From Saturnia japonica (lineage: Eukaryota; Arthropoda; Insecta; Lepidoptera; Saturniidae): a stretch of 64,000 nucleotides of DNA. The DNA lies in contig CM065334.1 of the NCBI GenBank assembly GCA_033032175.1, positions 8,615,705 to 8,679,704 of the forward strand, read 5' to 3'. This document shows, in pieces, positions 54,001 through 64,000 of this stretch; within the stretch, counting starts at the first letter, position 1, and each line of letters opens with the position of its first letter. The translations under genes and the position numbers were made by a program. Below the pieces are notes generated by a model. That model was not told the origin of the DNA, searched no databases, and worked only from the letters and a program-made list of their open reading frames with translations.

Positions 54001-57000
54001 GGGGGGTGTCCAAGGTCGGCAACGCACTAGTTATACGTATGGCACCATAAGGGTCCTTAAGCTGCGGTAACTGGTCACTGTTTTACATATTAATACGTGA
54101 TTACATATACGCTATATCTATTAACGAAATATTCTAAGTTTTCTATTTCATGAAAAGAACGATATTAAAGAAAAATCAAATCCTGCTAAAACAAAGGAAT
54201 GACTAAATTTGAAACATAAATACACACGCCTAAATCTATACTAATATTATAAAATAGAAGAGTTTTTTTGTTTGTTTGATTGAACGCGCTAATCTCAGGA
54301 ATTACTGGTTCGAATGGAAAACATTTTTTAGTGTTGATAGCCTATTTATCGAGGAAGGCTATAGGTTATATAACATCACGCTACGACCCTAAGTAAGTTT
54401 TAATGTAAACAGGCCACTATATTTAAATCAATGTAATATTGTTGTTTGGAGTAAATTGGTGTATCGCAGAATTTGCATTCACCATTTAGAAACTCCTCAC
54501 AGGCACACCATCAAGGAGGCCGTATACTTGTTTGTCAACTTATCTATATTAATAAATCTGTATTCTGTCTGTAAATTTCATATTTTTTCAAAATTTCCCG
54601 ATAGGCATGCTGATCACGAATATATGTCCAGACTTAACTCAAAAACATCTTAACAGATTCTTATGAATTTTTTTTTAACACGGGATACTTATGTCACTGT
54701 TCAATCTAATCAACGGGTTTTATGAAATTTTAATATTGCTTTTAGAAATTGTTAAAAATAAATCCAAAAATATCTATTGGTAATTTGGTACATGGGAAGT
54801 ATGTATGTCATTCCATAAACGATGGTTAGGTTAGCTATGGGTACTTTCAATGACTACTAATATTTAGTGTAGCTACGGGAAAGTTAATAATTGATACGCT
54901 ATATGGACTGACAAAAATATTTAAAAAAAAAAAATCAAAACCACTTTTGACACAATTTAATAGACGGGATGCATACGTGATTGATAATTCATAGGGTATA
55001 TAAAAGCGTCAAAAATAATTTCAGAATTAAGTAAAATTTTGGTGAAAATTATACTCGGGAAGGCACATGGCAGGTAGAGTATATGAATTGTCAATAATAT
55101 GATTAAAAATAAAATTATGAAATATAAATAATTACTGCGTATAAAAAAACGTGCGCGAAGCCGCAGGCAGACCGCTAGTTAGATAAAAATCTATACTAAT
55201 ATAAAACCCAAAGAGATGGGACGGTAAGGAGTAAGTACTCTAATCATTGCACCTACGCGAACACTATCTGAAGGGTCTTGAGACATTAACACTGACATTT
55301 ACAGTTTTTTTTTAAGTGTACAGTTAGCAAGAAAATTAACAATTTACATTTTAAAAAAAATTTTCATTACAATCGATCCTGTTTCTTAAAAGGATCAATA
55401 AACTCTATGGGACCAACTGAAGTTAAAGAGTACTTACTAAAAATGTTAGAAATCGCAAAAAAAAATTCCATATGTACTTTTCAAAGGAAATCACCGTAAC
55501 TTCGATAACATTTTTGAAAGAAGAGGTGTTCAGTAAGTCTAAGTAAGTAATGTAGATTTTCATTTTCAAACTTAACAAAATAATAACGTCTTCTTTGTAG
55601 CGCCCAGACTATACATAATAAAAAGTTTAATGAAGGATAAAAACTCGGAGCCCCTTTTTGCGAAATGTTATCGAAACTACAATGCATGTCAAGTTTTTTT
55701 TTTTGCAATTTCTGACATTTTTAGTATTCTCATTCGGTCCCAATAGAATTCATTGATCCTTATAGGAAAAGGATCGATTGGAATGAAAAAAAAAAATTGT
55801 TGTGTATATTGCCCATATTCTTGCTGACTGTACACTAAAAAACCTGTAAATACCTCTCAAAAACTCTCCTCAGAAAGTTTCATGTAGCCATATAGCTACA
55901 ACAGTTAAGTTACCTTCCCTTACTGCCTTAACAGAGTTTGATTTATTCGAATACTCACTTGAGACTGTTGAGGTCCTTGTGTTTCAAACTCTTCCGCAGA
56001 TGTTGCCGGAGGCTGTGCGACGATTTGAACCTGTTATACATATTTTAACTTATTAATACTAATATACTACAAGTTTCAAAGTACGATATGTTCGTAAACA
56101 ACGGAATTTATACGCACTACATACATTAAAAAAAAAAACCATCCTACGGTCGAAACATATTAGCGAAGTTACTAAAAAATAAACTAAATAAATAATTATT
56201 TAAAAATCAATTAGTCTGATTAATAAAGAACACAGAATATATCTATTAGAATAAGCTCAACCATAGATACTACATACTAAACGCCACCTAATTAATGTTT
56301 ATGTTTAAAAAAAAAAATATTATTCTCTGTCAATGTCTTGTACAACCGGTGTTTTATTTAATTGTTTAATCCAGTATAATCTAAGTTCTCTCGATAATTA
56401 TTAAGAATATCAATATAAATATAAAGTGAAAGATCACTCATTTACTCGTTGACTAAACAGATAAATAAAATTATTATCACAGTCAGACAGTCACACAGAT
56501 TAAAATGTAATTTTATTTATTTGTTTAGTCAGTGAGTGAATGAATGACCTTTCACTTCTTATAAACAGATTGTTACTTTTCTTTACTTTTTATCTCGTTT
56601 TTGGTAGGGTAGTCCGGTTTTTTTAAAATTGTTTTAATTATTATTATCTTTTCACGTCATAGTCATCTGTTCGTCGGAGTACATGACCATACCATCAAGG
56701 TCTGGACTCTTGCACTTTATGCGCTATTTCTGCAACTTTGAAGCTTCCTCTAACCTTGCCTCTAAGCGAGGGAGTAAACATAAAAAAAATGAACATTTTA
56801 GATTTTTTATTTACAATTAATTTTAATTTAATTAAGATTTTTTTTAGATATTTTTTTTTAGTTTTTCAGATACTATTCTAACCTGGTGTCGCACTCGACG
56901 CAGTAGAAGTCTTTGGCGTTGCAATGCTTCAGCTGGTGATGTTTGACCTGCGTCCTGGTCCTGAAGCGAGCTTCGCAGACCGTGCACTCGTAGTTCTTGA

Positions 57001-60000
57001 TGCCCTGGTGGATCCTGATGAAGACAGGAATTGCTTTAAACGAAACAATCTATACTTATATATAGAGACTAGCGGTGTGACCGCGGCTCCGCACACGTTT
57101 GTTAGCAGTAGTTATTTACATACCGTAAATTTAGTTTTACTCATATTGTTGACAATTCATATGCCGTATAAATTCAGGAGTGTAGCATCCATTTCCCGTG
57201 TACAGTTTTTATGAAAATCGGTTGAACATTACTATTGTATTCTGCGATACCTCTTATTAACGATTCTTGTAGCCTTTCAATTATGATATAATGTATGCAT
57301 TCCATCTAAAAAATTCGATCAGAATCGGTTGAGAATTGATGAATTTTTTTTTTTTTTTTTTAACTACATTTCATTACTATTTCTACAAGTAATATTGAAA
57401 ATTGTAATAGCTCATCAATTATATAATTACTTATACTTCTCGTGTAAAAAAATTCACCAAAATCAGTTTAGAATGAACGAGAATTTTTTTTTATGGTAAT
57501 ATTTTTTTTTTCATTTCTAAAAGTAATATTAAAATATCTTATCTTATAATCTATCAATTGATCAATGTCATAAGCATCCCATTTATTAAATTTCATAAGA
57601 ATTTTTTAATTTTTTAAACCATTTCAGAGTAAATTCCGGATATACAAACAGAAAGACAAAAAAAAATACCTAGCATACTGGTAATTAGTATTTCTCATAT
57701 AATATGCGTATCAGGAAATTTGGACAAAAAATGAACTGTAGATTAACTACAAATTTTTAAATATTTTTTAGATAATGCAGCGGAAAAGTTTGTTACGTCA
57801 TCAGGGCTGCGCATGGACTTGCACAATCGCCGCCTCGTCACCGAGCTGTCGTCCTATCGTCAGCAATTTCACAACACGTTCCCGTGTGACCCGATTTACT
57901 TGAGATGTTGTAATATTAAATAAATCTTTGTGATTGTATACCTACCACCGGTAGGGACCTGTATTGCATCGGTAACTTTCACTCGTATTGTATTTTAGTA
58001 TTAATCTTATTAATTAAATAAAGTTTAAAGTAATTTTGTTTTTTTTTTTTAATCCTTCGGCTGTGGCTTTCGTAATTTGTTTTTTTGTTTGTTTATTTGT
58101 TTGTAAACACGTAGAATAGTATAGGCTATCTAACATTAGGCTACAACTCTCACCTAGCTTTAAATATTGATTTCGTTAAACAAGTTAGAAGTGGAAGCCC
58201 CCCCGAACTGCTTTATCCGCATGCGCTTGCGTAATGGTTAATGATACGTAAATACAATGTTCTAAAAAAATATTGGTCCTTAGTATAACTAAAAAAAGTC
58301 CGCGATAGCATATGCCTGTCTCTTATACATAAACAACAATAACAAATTTTGAGAATTCTTTATGTTGAAGATTAAAAATTGATTTATGAGCATTATTTTC
58401 GGGCATACCGTATTAATCCTGACGAAAAAAAGTTACTTCATCATAAAGACAATTTTATGAAGTTAAATTTTGCCCTTTACAGCATGTTATTTGGACACAT
58501 AGTTTAAGAGATAATGGAAAATTAAAATAATTTGTAGTTGAACAATGAGAACAATTATGATAGACTAAACGGGTGCGTTGGCGGCGTGGTGTTTGTCGGA
58601 TAAAATTAACGTAACATAACGTAACAGCTATTTCATTCTATAGTAAACCTTTTTATGAAACAGTCGCGTTTAATTTTTAAAAACCCTCGGTACTGAACTC
58701 GCTTCCGAAACTTAATTAAGTTCATTCATTGACTCACTACAAGACAATTTTTAACAAAAAGGAAGACCTACTTCAATGATTTTAAAAAGTTCCCTTGCGT
58801 GTCACCGAATTTGAAGGCTCAACGCCGATGAAATTGACCGTGAGGTCTCCCCTAACCAACAAAAAAAAAATCATCCAAATCGGTTCATAAACATAGAAGT
58901 TATGACCATAAAAAAATTGTGTGCAATTCGCACGTGGTAGTAGTGAAACCTTCACATCTATGTTTTTTAAATTCAGAAAATGATCAAATACACAATAATT
59001 TAAAGTTTATGAAAATATACATACAAAGTACTAACAAATATTATTCACAATGTCATTTTCAATTAATATACATTTGTAATATCCATGGTAACCTAACACA
59101 ATATCAATCAGTAACAGAATATCATAAGTGTTGTCCAAAAAGTTTTTGTTTCGTGCCCTTTTGATGAGGTAATAAAATTCATTATTGCGTGGCAACAAAC
59201 CTCTTTTGTACCATTTTACCATTGCCTCTGTCGCTTTCGCTTTTTCGTTTCATCGACTTTCAAATCACAACGATGCTAAAGAAGTTTTCACATCAAAAAC
59301 ATTATAATTGAGTAACCTCAGGTCTTTTGTTGAAGTCGGTTTATTAATTATTAAGAGTGGCACTGACTGTTGGTGTTCAGCTAAGGAGTCCGCGTTGACG
59401 AAAGTCTTCCCACACTGGTCGCACTTGGGCCTCTCGCCGGAGTGGTGGTTCCTCAAGTGGCCCCTGTGGGTCTTGCTGTTACTGAAACAACACAAACTTA
59501 TCATTAAAACGTCATAGAGACTGCTTTTCATTATGGTCCATCAGATTTTTCTAGTATCCGCAGTTCTCTGGAAACATCTATACGACATTCTGAAGAAATC
59601 CGTATAAATGATTTTTTTTAGGTGTCGTATTTTTTAAATAAATAAAATATGTATTCATACTGTAAAAACACTTTCATTTAACTAATCAATAAAAAAAACA
59701 TTATTTTATATTATGAAGTGATGTTATTTAAAAAAATGATTAATAAGTACTAAAACATTATTATAATAAGAATTAGATAAACGATTTATTATTATCAATA
59801 TAATAATTATTATTTTAATATGTCTTCATCCAGGTGTGGCTTGAAATCAGAAACGGGATATTAAATTTGTAACAAAAAAAAAACGATTTTTTTAAAGAAA
59901 AAATTATTGTTTATCCAATAAACGTTAATATTAATGAAATATAAAAATTTAAAAATAAAAATTTTTCACGTGCGCCATGAGGCCATGACACATGAAAAGA

Positions 60001-62527
60001 CCATGTGAGTGATCTATCAACACATAGCTCAAACCACTGAACGGATCGGCCTGAAATTTTTAACCGCTTTTTTTTTGGCCGCTAAGAACGAATTTTTGAA
60101 AATGCAACCCCTAAAGGGGTGTAACGTGGTTTAAAAATTTGTATGCTAGTACCTAGTTAGTACCTTCATATTGGCGACGGGTTACCACGCTAACAGTTGG
60201 TCAGACCCCCCCCCCACAATAGATGTTTCGCATCAAAAAATAATGTTTACAGACAAATATTAGTAACTACCAGTGCGCCGCGGAGTCGCCCGCGTATCAA
60301 CTAGCGCGTTCTGACCTTGAACCCCTCTACCCCGAGGATCTCTGGAAACCTTACTCACCACAGAAATACAAACTACGTTTATTTGGGTGCGATCTTCTGT
60401 GGGTGGATGTATTCCACCAGTCGAACTGACACAAGTAGAGATATATCCAAAAAAAATCTCTGTATCTTCATACATAGATTTATTACTTGCATACAAATTG
60501 GTTGTCGTTTATGGTCACTACTCCACTCTTAAGGGTCATAGCGTGATGTTAGATAGCCTATAGTCTTCGTTAGATAAGTCTCTATATATACTTACTATAT
60601 GACTTAACCGATTGAGCTCATATTTAAATTATTATTTCACCAAGATGGTTTATGACTATTTTAAGTACCGATAGATGGCGCTAAGCTAACAAATAAACAA
60701 AAGTACAATCTTTCTAGCTTTATTATTAGTGTAGATAGATATAAAGTACGTACTTACTTGGATACCTTCCCGCACAAGTGGCACGTGTACAGGGTCATCA
60801 TACCCTCATGCTGGGTCCTGAAAATTTTCAATTACTTAAGAGCAAAAGATAATCGTGAATCAAGTCAGTTTAAAACAAAATAAGTAAGATGTCATTTTTA
60901 AAATCAGTTAGCACGATTCATAAAAGACACAGTTTTTTATATATGCACCATACGAAATAACTGATAGTCCATTGAATTCCTGAAAGCGCGTCTATACGTG
61001 AGACCACCCTGAGGGGCTCCGCCCGTAGTGCAATGTTTTGTAATTTGGTGGCTGTCTGAGGAAGGGTTTATACAACCGGCCGCACTTAATACTCAGACGC
61101 ACATCCTAGTAATATAATAAATGTGAAAGTGTGTATGTTTAGATGTTTGTTACTCAATCACGCAAAAACGGCTGAACAGAACTCAATGAAATTTGGCACA
61201 CAGATAATCTATGACCTGCAATAACACATAGGGTACTTTTTATCCCGGTAAAAGTCATAGTTTAACCAGTGTTATCCTACAAATATAATAATTGCAAAGT
61301 TTTCACGTTTTTACTTAATCACGTAAAAACCACTGAACGGTTTTGGATGAAATTAAGCACCTGCAATAATACATAGGGTACTTTTTATCCTGTTAAAATC
61401 ATAACTTAACCACTGTTATCCTACAAATATAATACCCATTTCTAATTTCTTTGCTTTGCCGTGTTTTAAATCAGCTGGTGCATATGAAATAATATAGCGG
61501 CGTGGTGGGGATCGCGTTCATACACATAGTGACAAAACCAATTATGATTTCCTTATGGATTGTCGTGTTCCGAGATCAATTTGCGTATATCCTATAATAC
61601 GCAGACGAAGTCGCGGGTACCAGCTAGTACTCGTATATAATATAAAGAGAGAGGAAGTAGCAATTCCAAAAATCATTTTGTAGAAGAAGTTATTTTGTTA
61701 AACATCGGTGTCATATGTTTTTTTTAATAACGATAGTCGTAATTTTCTCAACTTAACAATTTACGTTCTAGGTAGACTATATTCAGGACTTCTTATGAAG
61801 AACAACGTATGGTACAATTTTTTATTTATTAATTAAAACTTGAGCATTTTGCCCATAATCACCATTCCCAACCTAACAATTTACGTTATAGAGACAATCC
61901 ATGAAAGAATTTTTATGATGAACGAAGTATTATTGTGATTAAAAGGCAAAGGAATCGAGTTATTAAATCTATTTATTAATACGTGAAACAAAAGCTTTCT
62001 ACCCCTTTTTAAGCGTATTGCGTGCACGGAAGACTGAGATTTGGCATGGTTAAAGTTTATATGGAGAAGGAGTGCATAAAGCTAAAATTTATCTATAATA
62101 TCTGTTACTAATATATTATATTAAATAAATTAATACTGGGAATCCTAACCCGACCATTGCCATTGTACTTAGACCCCCCAAAATATTGACATTGTCATTC
62201 AATGAAAAGTGACAGCAAGCGATGTAGATAATATTCATTATTTATGAATACTGTAAAATGTCAAATAGAAAATAGTCTATGATCAAAAAATCGCTGGTCG
62301 AATTTGGACCCTAGGGATCGCTAGTAATTTTAAATACACAATAGTACGATGGGGGTAAAGTTTGTGGTACGTTACCGGTAGTGGTCCAATATAGAGGCGC
62401 GGTCGGTCATCCTTCGGCCGCATTTTACGCACTCGTAGCGGCGCGTGTGTATCAGCGCGTGCACGCTGTAACTGTACGCCGTAGGCAGGTACATGTGACA
62501 GAACTTGCACTCGAACGGCCCTCGAGA
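50945..62527 (-). CDS. Gene C: C2H2 zinc-finger protein, seven 3' exons (5' end outside window)
   Basis: Minus-strand exons in order of transcription: 62527-62376, 60817-60758, 59481-59368, 57014-56883, 56030-55959, 52901-52535, 51058-50945. All introns are GT-AG and the phases fit (0/2, 2/2 four times, 2/0, 0), giving 336 visible residues plus stop. Ten C2H2 fingers are seen, starting CKFC, CVKC, CHLC, CDQC, CTVC, CVEC, CVTC, CPEC, CHTC and CDLC; the last two are joined by TGEKPF. Several fingers are split by introns. The C-terminus is a Pro/Gln-rich tail ending in TFYQPPA. The first exons share boundaries with exons 4-5 of gene A, so an N-terminal ZAD beyond 64000 is likely. It is a predicted nuclear DNA-binding regulator; the orthologue is not recognised. 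Confidence 0.87.
51940..52495 (+). repeat. Family B repeat in gene C last intron
   Basis: Carries TGTCTGTTTGTAATGTTAAA, GGGTAATCTCCGAAACGGTT and TCTTCTAAGGAACACCCACA in the family order. It runs to within 40 bases of the exon donor at 52535 and supplies the false stop at 52427. Confidence 0.55.
52535..52901 (-). CDS. Gene C exon: fingers 7-10
   Basis: Acceptor AATATGCAG|GTT, donor AAACAC|GTATGT at 52534-52533. Codes for fingers starting CVTC, CPEC, CHTC and CDLC with TGEKPF before the last. Without the donor the frame runs into a family B repeat and stops at 52427; the donor plus the terminal exon is preferred. Confidence 0.88.
53217..53610. mobile_element. Pogo/Tc1-type MITE, copy 1
   Basis: Begins CAGTGTAAATTCTTTATAAC and ends with the reverse complement of CAGTGTAAACTCTTTATAAC, flanked by TA. 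Same termini as 63884-63977. Internal TATAACGTTATCC repeats. No transposase. Confidence 0.8.
53870..54010. repeat. Homopolymer-rich stretch including a G-run
   Basis: T-runs near 53852 and 53911 and a long G-run near 53990-54007. Possible assembly uncertainty. Confidence 0.6.
54235..55178 (+). mobile_element. Helitron-like element in gene C intron
   Basis: TCTATACTAATATTATAAAA after A at the start; GCGCGAAGCCGCAGGCAGAC then CGCTAG before T at the end. Non-coding. Some internal duplication (a second TCTATATTAATAAAT near 54543). Confidence 0.55.
55302..55846. mobile_element. Foldback element with about 230-bp inverted arms
   Basis: Outer ends TTTACAG...CTGTAAA. The arms share GTGTACAGTTAGCAAGAA, CATTACAATCGATCCT, AAGGATCAATAAACTCTATG and AACTTCGATAACATTT, with their reverse complements in mirrored order, at perhaps 75-85% identity by eye. 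It has almost no unique centre. Flanked by TA. Confidence 0.8.
55959..56030 (-). CDS. Gene C exon: rest of finger 6
   Basis: 72 nt, acceptor ATAACAG|GTT, donor CTCAA|GTGAGT, phase 2-2. Codes for [17 protein letters not shown]. Confidence 0.85.
56424..56560. mobile_element. Short palindromic MITE
   Basis: Arms of about 50 bases (AGTGAAAGATCACTCATTTA, then GACTAAACAGATAAATAAAA) are mirrored on the right with few mismatches. Lies in a gene C intron. Confidence 0.7.
56883..57014 (-). CDS. Gene C exon: end of finger 4, finger 5, start of 6
   Basis: Acceptor TTCATCAG|GAT, donor ACCAG|GTTAGA, phase 2-2. Codes for [17 protein letters not shown] and FYCVECDT. Confidence 0.87.
57069..57700 (-). mobile_element. 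Helitron-like element, reversed
   Basis: On the minus strand the end reads GCGGAGCCGCGGTCACACCG followed by CTAG. The body contains tandem-like blocks with AGTAATATTGAAAATTGT / AGTAATATTAAAATAT. Non-coding. Confidence 0.45.
57771..57923 (+). pseudogene. Possible LTR-retrotransposon pol fragment
   Basis: An open 50-codon stretch ([27 protein letters not shown]) resembles the linker between protease and reverse transcriptase of gypsy-group elements, followed by an LTR-like AT-rich tail. The assignment is weak. Confidence 0.3.
58085..58615 (+). mobile_element. Helitron-like family A, 5'- and 3'-trimmed
   Basis: Shares AGTATAGGCTATCTAACATT, GACACATAGTTTAAGAGATA and GGTGCGTTGGCGGCGTGGTG with family A; the terminal CTAG is lost. 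Confidence 0.55.
58745..58920 (+). repeat. Family B internal repeat fragment
   Basis: Matches 43060-43240 (TTCAATGATTTT, CGATGAAATTGACC, AATCGGTTCATAAACA). Confidence 0.4.
59368..59481 (-). CDS. Gene C exon: end of finger 3, start of finger 4
   Basis: Acceptor GTTTCAG|TAA, donor CAACA|GTCAGT, phase 2-2. Codes for [19 protein letters not shown] and ADSLAEHQ. Confidence 0.87.
60600..60690 (+). repeat. Interspersed repeat family G, copy 2
   Basis: Matches 47760-47890 (GATTGAGCTCATATT, GATGGTTTATGAC, CGATAGATGGCGCT). Immediately 3' on the minus strand of a gene C exon. Confidence 0.5.
60758..60817 (-). CDS. Gene C exon: end of finger 2, start of finger 3
   Basis: A 60-nt microexon, acceptor TTTTCAG|GAC, donor TCCAA|GTAAGT, phase 2-2. 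Codes for [19 protein letters not shown]. It corresponds to exon 5 of gene A. Confidence 0.85.
61108..61440 (+). repeat. Two-unit tandem repeat
   Basis: Two units of about 165 bases share ACATAGGGTACTTTTTATCC, AACC(A/G)GTGTTATCCTACAA-type ends and the AATCACG(C/T)AAAAAC start. In a gene C intron. Confidence 0.7.
61438..61627 (+). mobile_element. GGTCGCGATCC-type repeat with Helitron-like 3' end
   Basis: Diverged units like 2290-2530 and 4590-4745, followed by GCAGACGAAGTCGCGGGTAC and CAGCTAG before T. Confidence 0.5.
61985..62333 (+). repeat. Interspersed repeat family E, copy 3
   Basis: Matches 21160-21443 over its full length (GGCATGGTTAAAGTTTATAT, GGGAATCCTAACCCGACC, AAAAGTGACAGCAAGCGAT). 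Ends about 43 bases before the gene C donor at 62376. Confidence 0.7.
62376..62527 (-). CDS. Gene C exon (first visible): fingers 1 and 2
   Basis: The acceptor is TTTTTAAG|TCT with a T-rich tract; the donor CTACCG|GTAACG. Codes for [14 protein letters not shown] and [13 protein letters not shown]. The exon ends after two bases of an Arg codon, as does exon 4 of gene A. Confidence 0.85.
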
Positions 62528-62833
62528 CTTAAAAACAAACAAACACCGAATTGGGATAAGCTAGACACTTCATTAAATGAAACTGTGGTATTGACATTTT
62601 TGCTAGGCAACATTTATTTTAACAGTTCAATTCTTTTGTGTGCGCCGCCCTATGTGTGCGTAAAGTGTGTATATATTACAGTTCTACGTGTGCGTGTTAA
62701 GAGGTACAGTCAAGTACAGAAGAAAATTCTATTAGTTATTTTACTTATATTATGTCGAAATTTTTTACATCTTATTTGTTCAAATTTAAAACAAATCAAT
62801 AGCTTAATTAGGTAAATGCATGTTTATTGAACA

Positions 62834-62950
62834 CTAGCGATCCGCCCCAGCTTCGCACAGGTACAATTTACAAAATGGTGAATTTTATGTTTAAAAAAGC
62901 CTGATTTAGTGTTTATCGCTTTAATATTGATATATCATAACTTTTCATAA
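62834..62950 (-). mobile_element. Possible Helitron-like 3' terminus
   Basis: CTAG followed by CGATCCGCCCCAGCTTCGCA reads on the minus strand as the GCGAAGC...CTAG end of other copies. The inner limit is unknown. Confidence 0.35.
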
Positions 62951-62954
62951 CTGC

Positions 62955-63200
62955 CTTTAGCCTGGTGGTCCTAAGAGCTACTGCTATGCTCGAGGTTCTA
63001 GGTTCGATTTCCAGGTTGGGCAAAGTGTTATGAGGTTATATGAAATATCAGTCGATACTCGGATTTTTGGCTTTGTGCCCGATTAATAGCAATAGGCTCG
63101 CCCCCTATTACATGATACCTAATACATACACAGATAACTGTGGGTGTACACCTCTGCATAACACTTCGGGGAAACAGGCGTGATTGTATGTTATATAACT
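62955..63200 (+). repeat. tRNA-derived SINE
   Basis: TAGCCTGGTGGTCCTAAGAG looks like an A box and GGTTCTAGGTTCGATTTCC like a B box, spaced as in RNA polymerase III promoters. The tail CATAACACTTCGGGGAAACA is a style seen in lepidopteran SINEs. Confidence 0.7.
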
Positions 63201-63883
63201 TCATAGTTACGAATAGTGCGCTTAGCTCGCGTCGCTCAATTTATCATAGGTTTTTTTAGGTAGGATTTCTTTGGTCGCGAATAATTTTGAATTCGTGATA
63301 TCTTCTAAGGTATTTCTTTAAATGGAAAACTGTAAAAGACAATCTTATTTTACATTAAATGCTCAAGTTAACTAACAAACTTATCTGCATAAAGATTAAT
63401 ACTGAAATGGGGAAAATAGCTTCGCAAATAACAATATTTTTAATTATTATGTTGAAGACAAAAATGGTTACTGCGAGTCAACCTTAGGAAATTATGAAGA
63501 ACTACAATTCTTTTAGTATATTATTTTGATGTATCTCATAAGGTTTAACCAGCATAAGCTATGTAAGCACTCGAAAAGCATTTTTTTAAACGACTTGATT
63601 AATAATAGTTGAATTTTCTCTACTATTCAAAAACTTAATTGGAATGTATTGTATCTATACATCTTCCGTAAAAAATTCTCTAAATGTTAGTGAAAACCGC
63701 ATTAAAATCTGCGGCGCAGTTTAAAAGATCTAAGCGTACATAGGGGACAGACAGCGGGAAGTGACTTCATTTTATACGATGTATAGTTATTATTCCGTAT
63801 CACTACCACTAAAGTACCAAATAATGAATTTTCTATTAATTTCATTATTTCCGTCACTTTCTGTTCAATGTTAAAGTAATATA
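63201..63883. other. Presumed intron sequence of gene C
   Basis: No exon with coding bias or consistent splice sites was found, so the next upstream exon of gene C probably lies beyond the window. Confidence 0.4.
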
Positions 63884-63977
63884 CAGTGTAAACTCTTTAT
63901 AACGTTATCCTTTATAACGATAAACTCTCTATAACGTTGAAGTATCCCTTGAGGTTCGTTATAAAGAGTTTACACTG
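63884..63977. mobile_element. Pogo/Tc1-type MITE, copy 2 (94 bp)
   Basis: Begins CAGTGTAAACTCTTTATAAC and ends with the exact reverse complement of that sequence, flanked by TA. An internally deleted relative of 53217-53610. Confidence 0.85.
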
Positions 63978-64000
63978 TATATATTTAAATTCCCCAAACA

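Noticed and set aside
61108..61440. Possible CRISPR-like or satellite array
   Set aside because: Only two diverged units of about 165 bases; no short direct repeats with spacers anywhere in the window.
62381..62815. 144-codon open frame on the plus strand
   Set aside because: Overlaps the gene C exon at 62376-62527 in antisense and continues into intron without any motif.
62955..63030. Functional tRNA gene
   Set aside because: A- and B-box-like sequences are present but no cloverleaf could be folded by eye; it fits a SINE head better.

Overview
The window looks like part of an insect genome, most likely a moth or butterfly. It is AT-rich with small GC-richer exons, has spliced C2H2 zinc-finger genes of the insect ZAD type, and is filled with transposon debris: jockey-like LINEs, mariner/Tc1, hAT, copia, Helitron-like elements ending in CTAG, tRNA-like SINEs and hairpin MITEs. 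There is no prokaryotic, organellar or CRISPR signal. The species assignment is inference.

Three host genes can be supported, all zinc-finger proteins. Gene A (+, 18191-30861) is a complete ten-exon ZAD zinc-finger gene; every splice junction keeps frame and gives a 671-residue protein with about 12 fingers. Gene B (+, 44764-46353) has an intronless 529-codon reading frame with 13-14 fingers and a likely non-coding 5' exon. Gene C (-, 62527 down to 50945) is the 3' part of a third gene: seven exons, ten fingers, and a short terminal exon at 50945-51058 that fits in phase. Its 5' end lies beyond the right edge. Genes A and C share exon boundaries and intron phases in one finger block, so they are probably paralogues that now converge.

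The left third (1-18000) has no host gene that I can support. It holds two copies of a 1.2-1.5 kb repeat (820-3745), a Tc1 fragment (5640-6005), a LINE fragment (6005-6890), a nearly intact jockey-like LINE (7880-13130) with one ORF1 frameshift at a C11 tract and an open 901-residue endonuclease/reverse-transcriptase ORF2, and a related copy lacking ORF2 (15925-17190). The middle (31800-44700) carries an internally deleted copia element with LTRs and a 5-bp target duplication (37014-39616). It sits next to a 2.39-kb duplicate of the same hAT/repeat/copia junction (32706-35094), with a hAT-like terminus exactly at the break.

Introns and spacers hold several foldback or TIR elements (49836-50077, 53217-53610, 55302-55846, 56424-56560, 63884-63977). 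The zinc-finger proteins are expected to be nuclear DNA-binding regulators; no target or partner can be read from this sequence. I found no convincing undescribed multi-gene system. The best leads are the paralogous exon structure, the stem-loops in the LINE 3' UTRs, the hAT/copia composite duplication and the long hairpin MITEs.
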